Shown here: in pieces, positions 41,897 to 49,381 of the stretch
How positions within the stretch are numbered: the stretch's first letter is position 1
Layout: every line of letters begins with the position of its first letter
DNA from: Paenibacillus sp.
GTDB taxonomy: Bacteria > Bacillota > Bacilli > Paenibacillales > NBRC-103111
Assembly: GCA_031180825.1 (NCBI GenBank)
Contig: JAPSLM010000001.1
Span: 310,001 to 374,000 of the forward strand
Direction of reading: 5' to 3'
DNA length: 64,000 bases
Program-made: the position numbers and the translations under genes
The notes under the pieces: generated by a model
Databases searched by the model: none
Seen by the model: the letters and a program-made list of their open reading frames with translations, nothing else
Told to the model about the DNA's origin: nothing

Positions 41897-41964
41897 TGCA
41901 GCGCTTCGCCCGGTGTGTATAGTGAAGATAAGAATCACATTACATGGGGGAAGTGAAAAACGTT

Positions 41965-42597
41965 ATGATGACCGGAGTGCTATTGGCGGGCGGCCACCCG
42001 CGGCGTATCGAAGGCCGTCCCGCAGAACTGTTGGTGTTGGCCGGTGAAACGGTCGTAGCGAAGCAAATCCATGAAATGCTCACAATCTGCGGAGAAGTCA
42101 TTATCGTAACGAACGAGCCCAAAATTTTTCTGGAACATGTCCCCCGGTCCGTACGCATCATTACGGATTTTTACCCGGGCCGCGGGCCTCTCGGCGGGCT
42201 TCATGCGGCGCTCACGCTGTCCAGATACCCGGAGCTATGGGTAACCGGCGGGGCGATGCCGTTCATTTCGGCAAGAGCAGCTTCCTTCCTGGCGGAGCAT
42301 CGCAGCGTTTTCGGCTACGATGCCGTGCTGCCGGAGGTATCGGGACGGCCCGAACCTCTGCATGGCATATACCGCCAAAGCTGTCTTACGGCCTTGACGC
42401 CGCTGCTGGAATCAGGAAACGACTTACAGCCGGGCTGGATGGCGTTCCTGCGCAAGCTTCGTTGGGGCTGCGTCGAAGCGGATATGCTGCGCAAGCAAAA
42501 TTTGGGGGATGCTTTTACATTTCGGATTAAAACCGAAAAGCAGTATTCGGAAGCGGTTTCGCGGGCGCAGGCGCAGGTTCGTAGCGTATACCGGTAA
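41965..42597 (+). CDS. Degenerate MobA-like nucleotidyltransferase
   Basis: 210 residues from ATG 41965, chosen because gggggaag fits it. The fold is that of MobA, which adds GMP to molybdopterin: MTGVLLAGG start, GRGPLGGLHAALTLSRYPEL, PEPLHGIYRQSCLTAL. Yet key residues are changed. The family's LAGGxSxRMGxxKA reads LAGGHPRRIEGRPAEL, losing the Gly-Lys pair, and the metal-binding Asp of CDMPF is missing (GGAMPF). It may be a non-catalytic regulator or a related transferase. It faces fnr across shared FNR boxes; molybdoenzymes are often Fnr-controlled. Confidence 0.72.
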   Translation: MMTGVLLAGGHPRRIEGRPAELLVLAGETVVAKQIHEMLTICGEVIIVTNEPKIFLEHVPRSVRIITDFYPGRGPLGGLHAALTLSRYPELWVTGGAMPFISARAASFLAEHRSVFGYDAVLPEVSGRPEPLHGIYRQSCLTALTPLLESGNDLQPGWMAFLRKLRWGCVEADMLRKQNLGDAFTFRIKTEKQYSEAVSRAQAQVRSVYR

Positions 42598-42629
42598 AAA
42601 GGGGCGGGGCTTTCCGCCTTTTTATTTTT
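42596..42629 (+). terminator. Terminator of the MobA-like gene
   Basis: aaaaaggggcgg pairs with ccgccttttt (two-base bulge) and is followed by more T, overlapping the stop codon. Confidence 0.65.
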
Positions 42630-42713
42630 CGATTTGTGCTGAGAGTTATGGAAGTTAAATGCCAAGTATAGAAAAGTCGCCGGATTACGATGCTAAGCTT
42701 GAGGTGATGGCTG

Positions 42714-43244
42714 ATGAATCGGGCGTTATGGACGTCCCTTGCCGCTATAGGTACGGCACAAGCGCTGAAAATACCCGGCCGGTTCCGTCAGAGCGGCCGT
42801 TTCGAGTGGTTGGACCTGTTTCGGACTGGCGGTATGCCGAGCTCGCATTCGGCCGGAGTCGTTTCGCTCGCGACGTATATCGGGCTTAAAAAAGGGACTT
42901 CCTCGATCTCATTTTCGCTTGCCGTCGTATTAAGCCTGATCGTGATGTACGACGCCATGGGAATTCGCCGTCATGCCGGCATGATTGCATCGGAGGTCAA
43001 CCAGCTGGAGGACGTGCTCGTGAAATTGACGGAGCAGCATCCTCCTCATGTGCACCGCAAGGACAAAGAGCTGGAAGAGCGCTTGGGTCATTTGCCGGAA
43101 GAAGTGTTGGGAGGAGCGGCCGTCGGGGCGGCCATCGGATGGCTCAGCTATTTGACGGAGTTTCCCCGGCATCGCCCGGGGAAAGCTTGGGCCTCTTTCA
43201 TACGGAAATCGTTGTACACGTTGAGCTCTCGCATGGTTCGATAA
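42714..43244 (+). CDS. Divergent PAP2-family (DUF212/YuiD) membrane protein
   Basis: 176 residues. Recognised by FRTGGMPSSHSAGVVSLATY, the phosphatase-like SxxH motif, and YDAMGIRRHAGMIASEVNQL with the RRHAG motif. A further membrane segment lies at VLGGAAVGAAIGWLSYL. The family occurs in bacteria and plants; its substrate is not established. ATG 42714 follows gaggtgat. The 3' end overlaps the convergent kinase gene by 47 bases. Confidence 0.85.
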   Translation: MNRALWTSLAAIGTAQALKIPGRFRQSGRFEWLDLFRTGGMPSSHSAGVVSLATYIGLKKGTSSISFSLAVVLSLIVMYDAMGIRRHAGMIASEVNQLEDVLVKLTEQHPPHVHRKDKELEERLGHLPEEVLGGAAVGAAIGWLSYLTEFPRHRPGKAWASFIRKSLYTLSSRMVR

Positions 43245-44838
43245 GATCGTTTGCCCCGGACGTCGGTAAAGTAATGGTAAATTTGGTGCCTTCGTCCGGC
43301 ACGCTCTCTACTTCTATGGTCCCTTCATGATCCTGAACGATTTTATGGCAGATGGATAAGCCCAGCCCCGTCCCGGAATCTTTGGTCGTATAGAACGGGA
43401 TAAATATTTTATCCAGCTCCGATTCCGGAATGCCTTTGCCGGTATCGGATATTTCTATCACCGCATCGGATCCGGCGGCAAACAGCCGGATTCGGACGAT
43501 GCCTTGCTCAGGCATAGCTTCAAAGGCGTTCTTGACCAGGTTTAGCAGCAGCTGAAGCATTTTATCCTGATCCATCAGCATTTGAATATCCTGCTCGTCG
43601 TGTTCGAATTTGATTTGGTGACCGAGTCTCGTCGTCTCCGAATCCAGAAGCGAGAGAACCCTGTAAATACAAGCTTGAATGGATTGAATTTTATACTGGG
43701 TGACATGCGGCTTGGAAAATTGCAAAAATTCGGCGGTCAGCATGCTCATCCGGTTAATTTCATCCATAATCAGCTCGTACCAAGGCTCAATGTTATAATC
43801 CCCGGCTTTGGATAATTGCAAAAACCCCTTGATCGTCGTCAGCGGATTGCGGATTTCGTGCGCCATACCCGAAGCCAGCTCGCCGACGACACGAAGCTTC
43901 TCCGACCGCAGCATATGCTCCTCGCGTTTCAGCCAGCTTTCCCGCTTCATCATATACAATCCGTGCTCGGCGACGACGATCAGATCGTCCTTCGTTACCC
44001 CGTCCCGGGAATAACAAGCCATGCCGAAATTGATTTCGATGCCGGTCAGCTTGGGAAATTCGGAAGCGAGCAGCTGTGTGACGGCATTGACCGTCTGCTG
44101 CATGTCGTCCGATCGCAGGACGATTGCGAATTCGTCTCCGCCATAACGGCATATCAACAAAGCGTCAGGGAACATGATGCGCAGCAGCTCGGCCGCTTGT
44201 CTCAAAATTTTGTTGACTCCCTGAAAACCGTTTGTCGTGTTCAGCGATTTGAGATCCTTGCAATCGATGAGCACAAGGATAACAGGCTCCTTTTGCTTGA
44301 CGAGCTGCTCCATCTGCTTATGAAATTCTTGAAAATTATATAGGCCTGTTAAGGAATCGTGGGTACTCAGATGCTTCTTCTCCTTGGTAAGCAGCTGTTT
44401 CTGCTGCTCGATATCATAAATGTATTTGCGGAACATAAAAGCAAGCAGCAGGCAGGTTGCCGCCGTAAACGAAACTTCAATCAGCGTGCTCCAGCTGAAC
44501 GAGCGGCCGGCTAGCGAAATAAGGGCATAAGCCAGCATTAAGACCGTATTGACGCTGGCCGCATAGCGAAAAGAAGCCGTCCCATAAAACATTTTGCACA
44601 TATGCAGCAAATAAAGCGGAAAGCACCAGTCGCTCGAGCTGGCGGCGTGGAGCGTGACCAGAAGACCGAGTTGAACGGCAAGCTGTGCAGGTAAGAACGT
44701 GTGAACGGGACGGATCTGCGTGTATGCGTAGCCAAGGGATGCGAGAACGAGCAGCAGCGGACTCGAGGTCTGATTGTGATAGAGGGAGGAAGCGCAAACC
44801 AAACCGGTATAAATGAGGAAGATCCAGCTACCTTTCAT
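43198..44838 (-). CDS. Membrane sensor with GGDEF domain fused to a histidine kinase
   Basis: 546 residues. About five N-terminal membrane helices (residues 5-135), a short coiled coil, then a GGDEF domain at 155-300 with an intact GGDEF (233-237) but a divergent metal loop (LIDCKDLKSLNTTNG, where active enzymes have DxDxFKxxND). A HisKA domain follows with the phosphoacceptor His327 in GMAHEIRNPLTT, and an HATPase domain with NLVKNAFEAM, DTGKGIP and GTGLGLSICHKIV. No response regulator is adjacent, so it could feed Spo0F-type phosphorelay as orphan sporulation kinases do. The fusion order is uncommon. Confidence 0.88.
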   Translation of the reverse strand: MKGSWIFLIYTGLVCASSLYHNQTSSPLLLVLASLGYAYTQIRPVHTFLPAQLAVQLGLLVTLHAASSSDWCFPLYLLHMCKMFYGTASFRYAASVNTVLMLAYALISLAGRSFSWSTLIEVSFTAATCLLLAFMFRKYIYDIEQQKQLLTKEKKHLSTHDSLTGLYNFQEFHKQMEQLVKQKEPVILVLIDCKDLKSLNTTNGFQGVNKILRQAAELLRIMFPDALLICRYGGDEFAIVLRSDDMQQTVNAVTQLLASEFPKLTGIEINFGMACYSRDGVTKDDLIVVAEHGLYMMKRESWLKREEHMLRSEKLRVVGELASGMAHEIRNPLTTIKGFLQLSKAGDYNIEPWYELIMDEINRMSMLTAEFLQFSKPHVTQYKIQSIQACIYRVLSLLDSETTRLGHQIKFEHDEQDIQMLMDQDKMLQLLLNLVKNAFEAMPEQGIVRIRLFAAGSDAVIEISDTGKGIPESELDKIFIPFYTTKDSGTGLGLSICHKIVQDHEGTIEVESVPDEGTKFTITLPTSGANDLIEPCESSTCTTISV

Positions 44839-44955
44839 ATTGGAACTCCAACTCCCGACGGAACCGTGATTTTATTAGTACTAAAAGAAATTCTGTATTG
44901 GAGATGGAATTCCTGCTTGAAATCCCAAATTCAGTAAAAAACTTTTTTGAAGTTC

Positions 44956-45002
44956 AAAAAAGAGAACCAAGCGAACGGCCCGTCGGGCTGCGCTTGGTTC
45001 TC
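44956..45002 (-). terminator. Terminator of the DUF3892 gene
   Basis: gagaaccaagcg (44962-44973) pairs perfectly with cgcttggttctc (44991-45002); a T run follows on the minus strand. Confidence 0.92.
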
Positions 45003-45007
45003 CGCAT

Positions 45008-45241
45008 TTAAAATCCGGGCAGGTTATCGAGATTGTTGCTTGGATCTCCGTCCGCATTGGAACGTAAATGCTCGTCCCCGTCTCTTCCGCGGAATACGTT
45101 GACGTTCTCCAACTGTCCGTTTTTGGCGAGCTGCTGCGCTTCCAAATAATCGACCACCTGGCCGGAAGACAGCTTCAATTCGACGATGTCGCCATCGCCG
45201 TTTTTGCGTACGGCTACGACTTGCTGTTTAATTTGTTCCAT
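45008..45241 (-). CDS. DUF3892-like small protein
   Basis: 77 residues: MEQIKQQVVAVRKNGDGDIV, ELKLSSGQVVDYLEAQQLAK, FRGRDGDEHLRSNADGDPSN. The pattern of two strands, a helix and the GRDGDExLRSNxDGDxSNNL ending matches DUF3892. Role unknown. It lies 43 bases after the MBL-fold gene on the same strand. Confidence 0.75.
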   Translation of the reverse strand: MEQIKQQVVAVRKNGDGDIVELKLSSGQVVDYLEAQQLAKNGQLENVNVFRGRDGDEHLRSNADGDPSNNLDNLPGF

Positions 45242-45284
45242 GGGGTATCGCCTCCACGGATATCATGCGCCGAATGAAGGGATT

Positions 45285-46028
45285 TTATGCTTCGAACGTA
45301 TAAGTCTTGAACTGCTCGATAAACGTCATATCTCCGGTTTTGCCGATGAACTGAGGCATATCGTCGCCATAATGCATCAGCAGCATCTTTTGCTGAATCG
45401 GCTTCGGCAGCGTCAGCAGCTCGTCCAAGGTGGCGTGAACGATGCCCGGTGAAAACAATTGGCAATCATGAAAAAAAGCGGTGCAGCCCTGATGATGAAG
45501 CTCGTGCAGCAGCGGACCGTTGAACCGGGTATCGGCGCTGAAGAAAATTTTGCCGTTAAGCAGGATCGAATAGCATGGCTTGCCCGGAATGTGATCGGCC
45601 GGCAGCAGCTCGACCGTCAGACCGGGATGGACCGGTGTCGGCGTGCGCTCGTCCAGGGCGACGACATCGAAGTAATCGTTAAGGGACGTAACGTTTTCCG
45701 CGGGATTCTCCAGTCCGCCGCGGAGCGATTGCTCCCATAGGACCGTTTCCAGCTTGGAGGATACGAGCAGCGGTATTTTTCTTTTAAATGCGTACATATA
45801 GCGAAAGGCGAGTTCCTCGAGCCCGCCTACATGGTCCGCGTGAATGTGAGAGATGAGCACCGCATCGATCCGATCCAGAGAAACGCCGAGCTCGTGCAAA
45901 GCTCTTGGCGCGGTATAACCGCAGTCGATTAACAGCGTGAAGCCGCCGGCATAAACCAAGGCATTATTATTATAGTACGTTTTCGCAAAAGCGCTTCCCG
46001 TACCTATCATTTGAATTTGCAGACTCAC
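45285..46028 (-). CDS. MBL-fold metallohydrolase (RNase Z-like)
   Basis: 247 residues from GTG 46028, fixed by cggagga directly upstream. The metal site HxHxDH is HIHADHVGG; further ligands are in LPADHIPGK, FFSADTRFNG and MLLMHYGDD. The N-terminal IQMIGTGSAFAKTYYNNN resembles RNase Z/phosphodiesterase-type members. Substrate (tRNA precursor, cyclic nucleotide or other phosphodiester) cannot be decided; the flexible arm of true RNase Z is not apparent. Confidence 0.82.
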   Translation of the reverse strand: MSLQIQMIGTGSAFAKTYYNNNALVYAGGFTLLIDCGYTAPRALHELGVSLDRIDAVLISHIHADHVGGLEELAFRYMYAFKRKIPLLVSSKLETVLWEQSLRGGLENPAENVTSLNDYFDVVALDERTPTPVHPGLTVELLPADHIPGKPCYSILLNGKIFFSADTRFNGPLLHELHHQGCTAFFHDCQLFSPGIVHATLDELLTLPKPIQQKMLLMHYGDDMPQFIGKTGDMTFIEQFKTYTFEA

Positions 46029-46147
46029 TTGGTTCCTCCGCTCGTTAAGGCTTCCAGCCGGATATGCTTTTAAATTTAACATGGTTATCTTGCGCGATTC
46101 AAGATAGGTTTTCACATTTTGGGTAAATTTAATACATCATGATCCTC

Positions 46148-46176
46148 TTGTAACGGGAACAAATGTTCTATATAAT
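46148..46176 (+). promoter_or_regulatory. Promoter with an embedded LexA-type box
   Basis: ttgtaa (46148-46153), 17-base spacer, tataat (46171-46176). Inside the spacer at 46157-46168 lies GAAC-AAAT-GTTC, the core of the Gram-positive LexA (DinR) site CGAAC-RNRY-GTTYG; only the outer C and G differ. A repressor bound there would block the polymerase. Confidence 0.65.
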
Positions 46177-46215
46177 AAAATCAAATCTTGATTTAAATCC
46201 AGCAGGTGAGGGAAC

Positions 46216-46563
46216 ATGCGGAATACGACAGTGGAACCTTGGGTGCATCAATATGTCGTCACGCTTTATTTGCTTAAGGCGCTTGAACGCGACCGGAAGC
46301 ACGCCGAAACGATGAAGCTGTCCAGAATATGGGGCGGATTTTTCGAAAGGCTTCTGCTGTTGGCCGAGCGGGAGCATAACCATGTAAAGCAGCGGCTGCG
46401 CCGGAGCGGATGCCGCATTGTACTGGAGGAACTGACCCCGGAGCGTCACTGCCATGTCATGTATGTATTTCAAGGCTACGAGTTTCATTGCTCTATGATA
46501 CCTATCGTGCTGAAGGGCAAATGCGAAGAAAAGCTGCAGGAGCTGCTTGGGGGCGTGTGCTGA
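46216..46563 (+). CDS. Hypothetical protein, candidate SOS gene
   Basis: 115 residues, cytoplasmic, helix-rich at the start (VHQYVVTLYLLKALERDRKH, RIWGGFFERLLLLAEREHNH) followed by strands (RRSGCRIVLEELTPERHCHV, FQGYEFHCSMIPIVLKG). Three Cys and several His. aggtgaggg precedes ATG. Its promoter contains a LexA-like box, so induction by DNA damage is predicted. No homologous family comes to mind, though I believe similar small proteins occur in other Paenibacillus. Confidence 0.68.
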   Translation: MRNTTVEPWVHQYVVTLYLLKALERDRKHAETMKLSRIWGGFFERLLLLAEREHNHVKQRLRRSGCRIVLEELTPERHCHVMYVFQGYEFHCSMIPIVLKGKCEEKLQELLGGVC

Positions 46564-46794
46564 GATTTCCCGGGAAAGCGCATGAATCGTCATGGCTCGC
46601 CTTGCGGGAGTACCGTTCGACAACGCCTCCTTGTTGGCATATTTTGTATGGAAAATGGAAAAAATCTTCTTCACACACAACATCTAGAGAGGCATTTAAA
46701 AAAAGCTGAAAGTTTTCCGAACGAAGCGCGCAACTCTTACCGCCCTATGGAGTATAAGATAGCAGAACGAAGAACATGATGGAGGTTGCTGTAA

Positions 46795-47409
46795 ATGAAG
46801 GTGCCGCGATTGCTGACGCTGGTGCTGTCGCTTTCCTTGTTCGGAACAGCGGGAGCGTTCGCCAGCTCCATGTGGGGCGATTTCGAAGGTTTTCCGAAAG
46901 TAAAGCTTATGATCAATAACGCGGAAAAGCCGTTTAAAGACGGTGAAACTCCCGCTTTTGTCGCGAAGGGAAGCGCCGTATTCCCCGTTCGCGTGTTGTC
47001 GGATTCTTTGCAGGCTCTCGTGAAATGGGATGACGCCGCGAAGACCGTTTCCATTTACAAGCCGAACGTACATATGTTTGTTGCGAAGAAGGTCAATGAC
47101 GACTATTCGATCAAGCAGCCGTTCGGCGGTGTGAAGAAGGGCGACCGGTTAGACTTTGCCGTGTTTGCGCAAGTCGACAGCTTGACGACGCCAATCTCTT
47201 CTTTCAAAATCTCGATTCACGCTCCGAACGGAGAGCAAGTGGCGGTCCATGAGAAGACCGTCAACGGCCAGAAGGAAAGCTTCTGGTACCCGTGGCCGTT
47301 TAACGTCACGTTCGCCGAATCCGGGAACTATGTTGTTAAGTTTTCGATCAAACCGGACGAGCGCAGCGATTATACGGTCGTTTCGGAAAAGGTGATCGCA
47401 TCCGAATAA
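46795..47409 (+). CDS. Secreted copper-amine-oxidase N-terminal-like domain protein
   Basis: 204 residues. Signal peptide MKVPRLLTLVLSLSLFGTAG cleaves near AFAS. Residues about 30-100 (GFPKVKLMINNAEKPFKDG, FPVRVLSDSLQALVKWDDA, KTVSIYKPNV) follow the pattern of the copper-amine-oxidase N-terminal-like domain, common in Paenibacillus surface proteins. The second half is an Ig-like beta domain (FKISIHAPNGEQVAVHEK). tggaggt precedes the ATG. Probably structural or surface-binding; no enzyme core. Confidence 0.75.
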   Translation: MKVPRLLTLVLSLSLFGTAGAFASSMWGDFEGFPKVKLMINNAEKPFKDGETPAFVAKGSAVFPVRVLSDSLQALVKWDDAAKTVSIYKPNVHMFVAKKVNDDYSIKQPFGGVKKGDRLDFAVFAQVDSLTTPISSFKISIHAPNGEQVAVHEKTVNGQKESFWYPWPFNVTFAESGNYVVKFSIKPDERSDYTVVSEKVIASE

Positions 47410-47440
47410 CGCCGGCGGATCGTTGGGGCAACCCGGTTCA

Positions 47441-47470
47441 TTGACTTCGTCTTATCGTGCGTGTTACGAT
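47441..47470 (+). promoter_or_regulatory. Promoter of the DUF1292 gene
   Basis: ttgact (47441-47446), 18-base spacer, tacgat (47465-47470), 41 bases before the start. Confidence 0.5.
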
Positions 47471-47510
47471 ACGGGAGAACATTAAATTCAAGATGAAATG
47501 AGGTTTTCCC

Positions 47511-47810
47511 ATGAGCGATCACATTCATGACGCTTCCTGCGATCACGATCACGACCATGAGGACGATATCTTTATCGTGACCGACCAAGACGGAGTCGAG
47601 CATGAGATGGTGATGGTATACACTTTTGAAGCGAACGATCGGGCCTATGCGGTACTTCTTGATCGCAACGATATGGAGGCAGACGGCGTTATTTTCCGGA
47701 TAGACGAAGAGGACGGCGAAGCTTTTCTTGCGAGTATCGAAGACGAGCAAGAGTGGGATCGCGTCGTTCAAATCTACAACGAAATTGTGGAACAACAAGA
47801 GCAGCAATAA
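47511..47810 (+). CDS. DUF1292 (YrzB-like) protein
   Basis: 99 residues. A His/Asp-rich head (MSDHIHDASCDHDHDHEDD) that could bind metal precedes the DUF1292 core: DIFIVTDQDGVEHEMVMVYT, DRAYAVLLDRNDME and DEEDGEAFLASIEDEQEWDR. Small acidic family conserved in Bacillales, function unknown; the usual yrzL-yrrK neighbours are not here, so this is a second-type copy. Strong terminator follows. Confidence 0.85.
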   Translation: MSDHIHDASCDHDHDHEDDIFIVTDQDGVEHEMVMVYTFEANDRAYAVLLDRNDMEADGVIFRIDEEDGEAFLASIEDEQEWDRVVQIYNEIVEQQEQQ

Positions 47811-47821
47811 CGTATACCCGT

Positions 47822-47853
47822 AAAAACCTTTCTTGCTTGCAAGAAAGGTTTTT
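47822..47853 (+). terminator. Terminator of the DUF1292 gene
   Basis: Perfect 14-base stem, aaaaacctttcttg (47822-47835) with caagaaaggttttt (47840-47853), 4-base loop. Confidence 0.95.
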
Positions 47854-47942
47854 CGCGTTTTAAACGCTGCAACGAAGAAGAATTGGGAAAGAGGCGAAAA
47901 AGAAACCGTTTCCGCCAATGCGGAAAACGGTCTTGTGGGACG

Positions 47943-48362
47943 TCATTTACGCGGATTAAAGTACATGGTTCGTCCGTTGAATAAATGCAATTCCGCTTTC
48001 CACAGCTTGGCAAGATACTTGCAAAACTCGTTGCCCTTGGCTTTGTCCCCGTGCGTGGCATCCTCGGGAAGGACAAACTGGACGTAGTGCCTTTGCGTAT
48101 CGCCCGACGTTTCGGAGCCGACTCCTACCACAATATATTTGTAGCGCGGGCTGGTTGCTTTTAAATAAAACCACTTGCCTTCCCCTTCGGGTTTCGTTTG
48201 AATCTCATACGGAAATCCGGCTTCGTCGTATTCCCAATTGAGCTGTTTGCCGGTCAGCGCAAGCTGCTCGCGGTAATGCTCCAGCTGGGCCTTCAATTCA
48301 TCTAACGTCAGGGAGGAAACGGCGGACCCTTCGACGAACTTGATATAAGCGCTTTGCGCCAT
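47943..48362 (-). CDS. DUF1885 family protein
   Basis: 139 residues: MAQSAYIKFVEGSAVSSLTL, LDELKAQLEHYREQLALTGK, GFPYEIQTKPEGEGKWFYLK, YKYIVVGVGSETSGDTQRHY and LYNG-like ending FNGRTMYFNPRK. It corresponds to the Bacillales DUF1885 family (small alpha/beta protein, structure known from Geobacillus, role unknown). aggtgc precedes the start. Divergent from the HAD gene. Confidence 0.8.
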   Translation of the reverse strand: MAQSAYIKFVEGSAVSSLTLDELKAQLEHYREQLALTGKQLNWEYDEAGFPYEIQTKPEGEGKWFYLKATSPRYKYIVVGVGSETSGDTQRHYVQFVLPEDATHGDKAKGNEFCKYLAKLWKAELHLFNGRTMYFNPRK

Positions 48363-48499
48363 GATGAATGCACCTGCCTATACATATGGACTGGAACGAT
48401 TTTCTTGTTTGAAGCACCATGAACATCATAGCATTAAGAAAAATCAAATACAATACTTGTTCCGGCTGCGATCGACGGGCAGGGAAGAGGGAGAGAGAA

Positions 48500-49342
48500 A
48501 TGAGAGACAGAAGATTTGAAGGGTACTTGTTGGTTACGGATATGGACGGAACGCTGCTAGACAGCGCCAAACAAATTAGCTGGGGAAATCGTGCCGCCAT
48601 CGAACGGTTTACGAGCCTGGGCGGCCGGTTCACGTTAGCGACGGGACGGATTGCGGGATCGGTCCGGCCTTTCGTACAACAGCTGCCTGTGAATGCGCCG
48701 GCCATTTTGTACAACGGAGCGGTCATTCACGATTTCAGCCGCGGGGAGGTCGTTTGGGAACGGACGCTGCCCGCTTCGGCCAAGGAAGCGGTAGGGCGCG
48801 TTCTGGAGCGGTTTCCCGGCATCGGCGCGGAATTGTATGTGCGCGGAGAGGAAGCGCCCTATGTGCTGCAGGAGAATGAAACGACGGAGCGTCACCGGGC
48901 TGTAGAAAAGTTTCCCCTGCGGCAGCTGCATTCGTACGACGACGTCTCCGGGCCGTGGATCAAGCTGCTGTTCGCCTGGGAGCCGCCGCTGCTTGACGAA
49001 GCCGTATCCGAAATCGTGCGGCTGACCGCAGGGACGGAGGTCGACTGGGTTCGTTCGGACGATAAATATTTCGAAATGCTGCCTGCAGAAGCGACGAAGG
49101 GGCATGCGCTGGAACGGCTGGCGGCGGAACTCGGCATTCCGATGGAGCGCTGCATCGCGCTGGGGGATCATCTGAACGATCTGGAGATGATACGCCGGGC
49201 AGGCATCGGTATCGCCGTTGCCAATGCGCATCCGGAGCTTCTGGACGCAGCCAAGCGCCGCGGCAAGCATCATAACGAGCATGCGATAGCCGACGCGATC
49301 GAATGGCTGGAGGAACAAGCCCGGCAGGGGACGCTAACATAA
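48500..49342 (+). CDS. Cof-type HAD hydrolase
   Basis: 280 residues from ATG 48500 (gagggagag upstream; earlier in-frame ATG lacks a site). HAD motif I is LLVTDMDGTLLDSAKQIS with the nucleophile Asp, motif II TLATGRI, motif III Lys in AEATKGHALERLA, and motif IV ALGDHLNDLEMI. The type IIB cap lies between residues about 85 and 195. Such enzymes dephosphorylate sugar phosphates, flavins or similar; specificity is not predictable. Confidence 0.9.
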   Translation: MRDRRFEGYLLVTDMDGTLLDSAKQISWGNRAAIERFTSLGGRFTLATGRIAGSVRPFVQQLPVNAPAILYNGAVIHDFSRGEVVWERTLPASAKEAVGRVLERFPGIGAELYVRGEEAPYVLQENETTERHRAVEKFPLRQLHSYDDVSGPWIKLLFAWEPPLLDEAVSEIVRLTAGTEVDWVRSDDKYFEMLPAEATKGHALERLAAELGIPMERCIALGDHLNDLEMIRRAGIGIAVANAHPELLDAAKRRGKHHNEHAIADAIEWLEEQARQGTLT

Positions 49343-49347
49343 AAATA

Positions 49348-49370
49348 AAGCTTCTCCGGAGGAGAAGCTT
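49348..49370. terminator. Hairpin between the HAD gene and speA
   Basis: aagcttctcc (49348-49357) and ggagaagctt (49361-49370) are a perfect stem. A-rich on the left, so it is best for the leftward speA; it may also serve the HAD gene. Confidence 0.65.
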
Positions 49371-49381
49371 GAATTGGTTTT

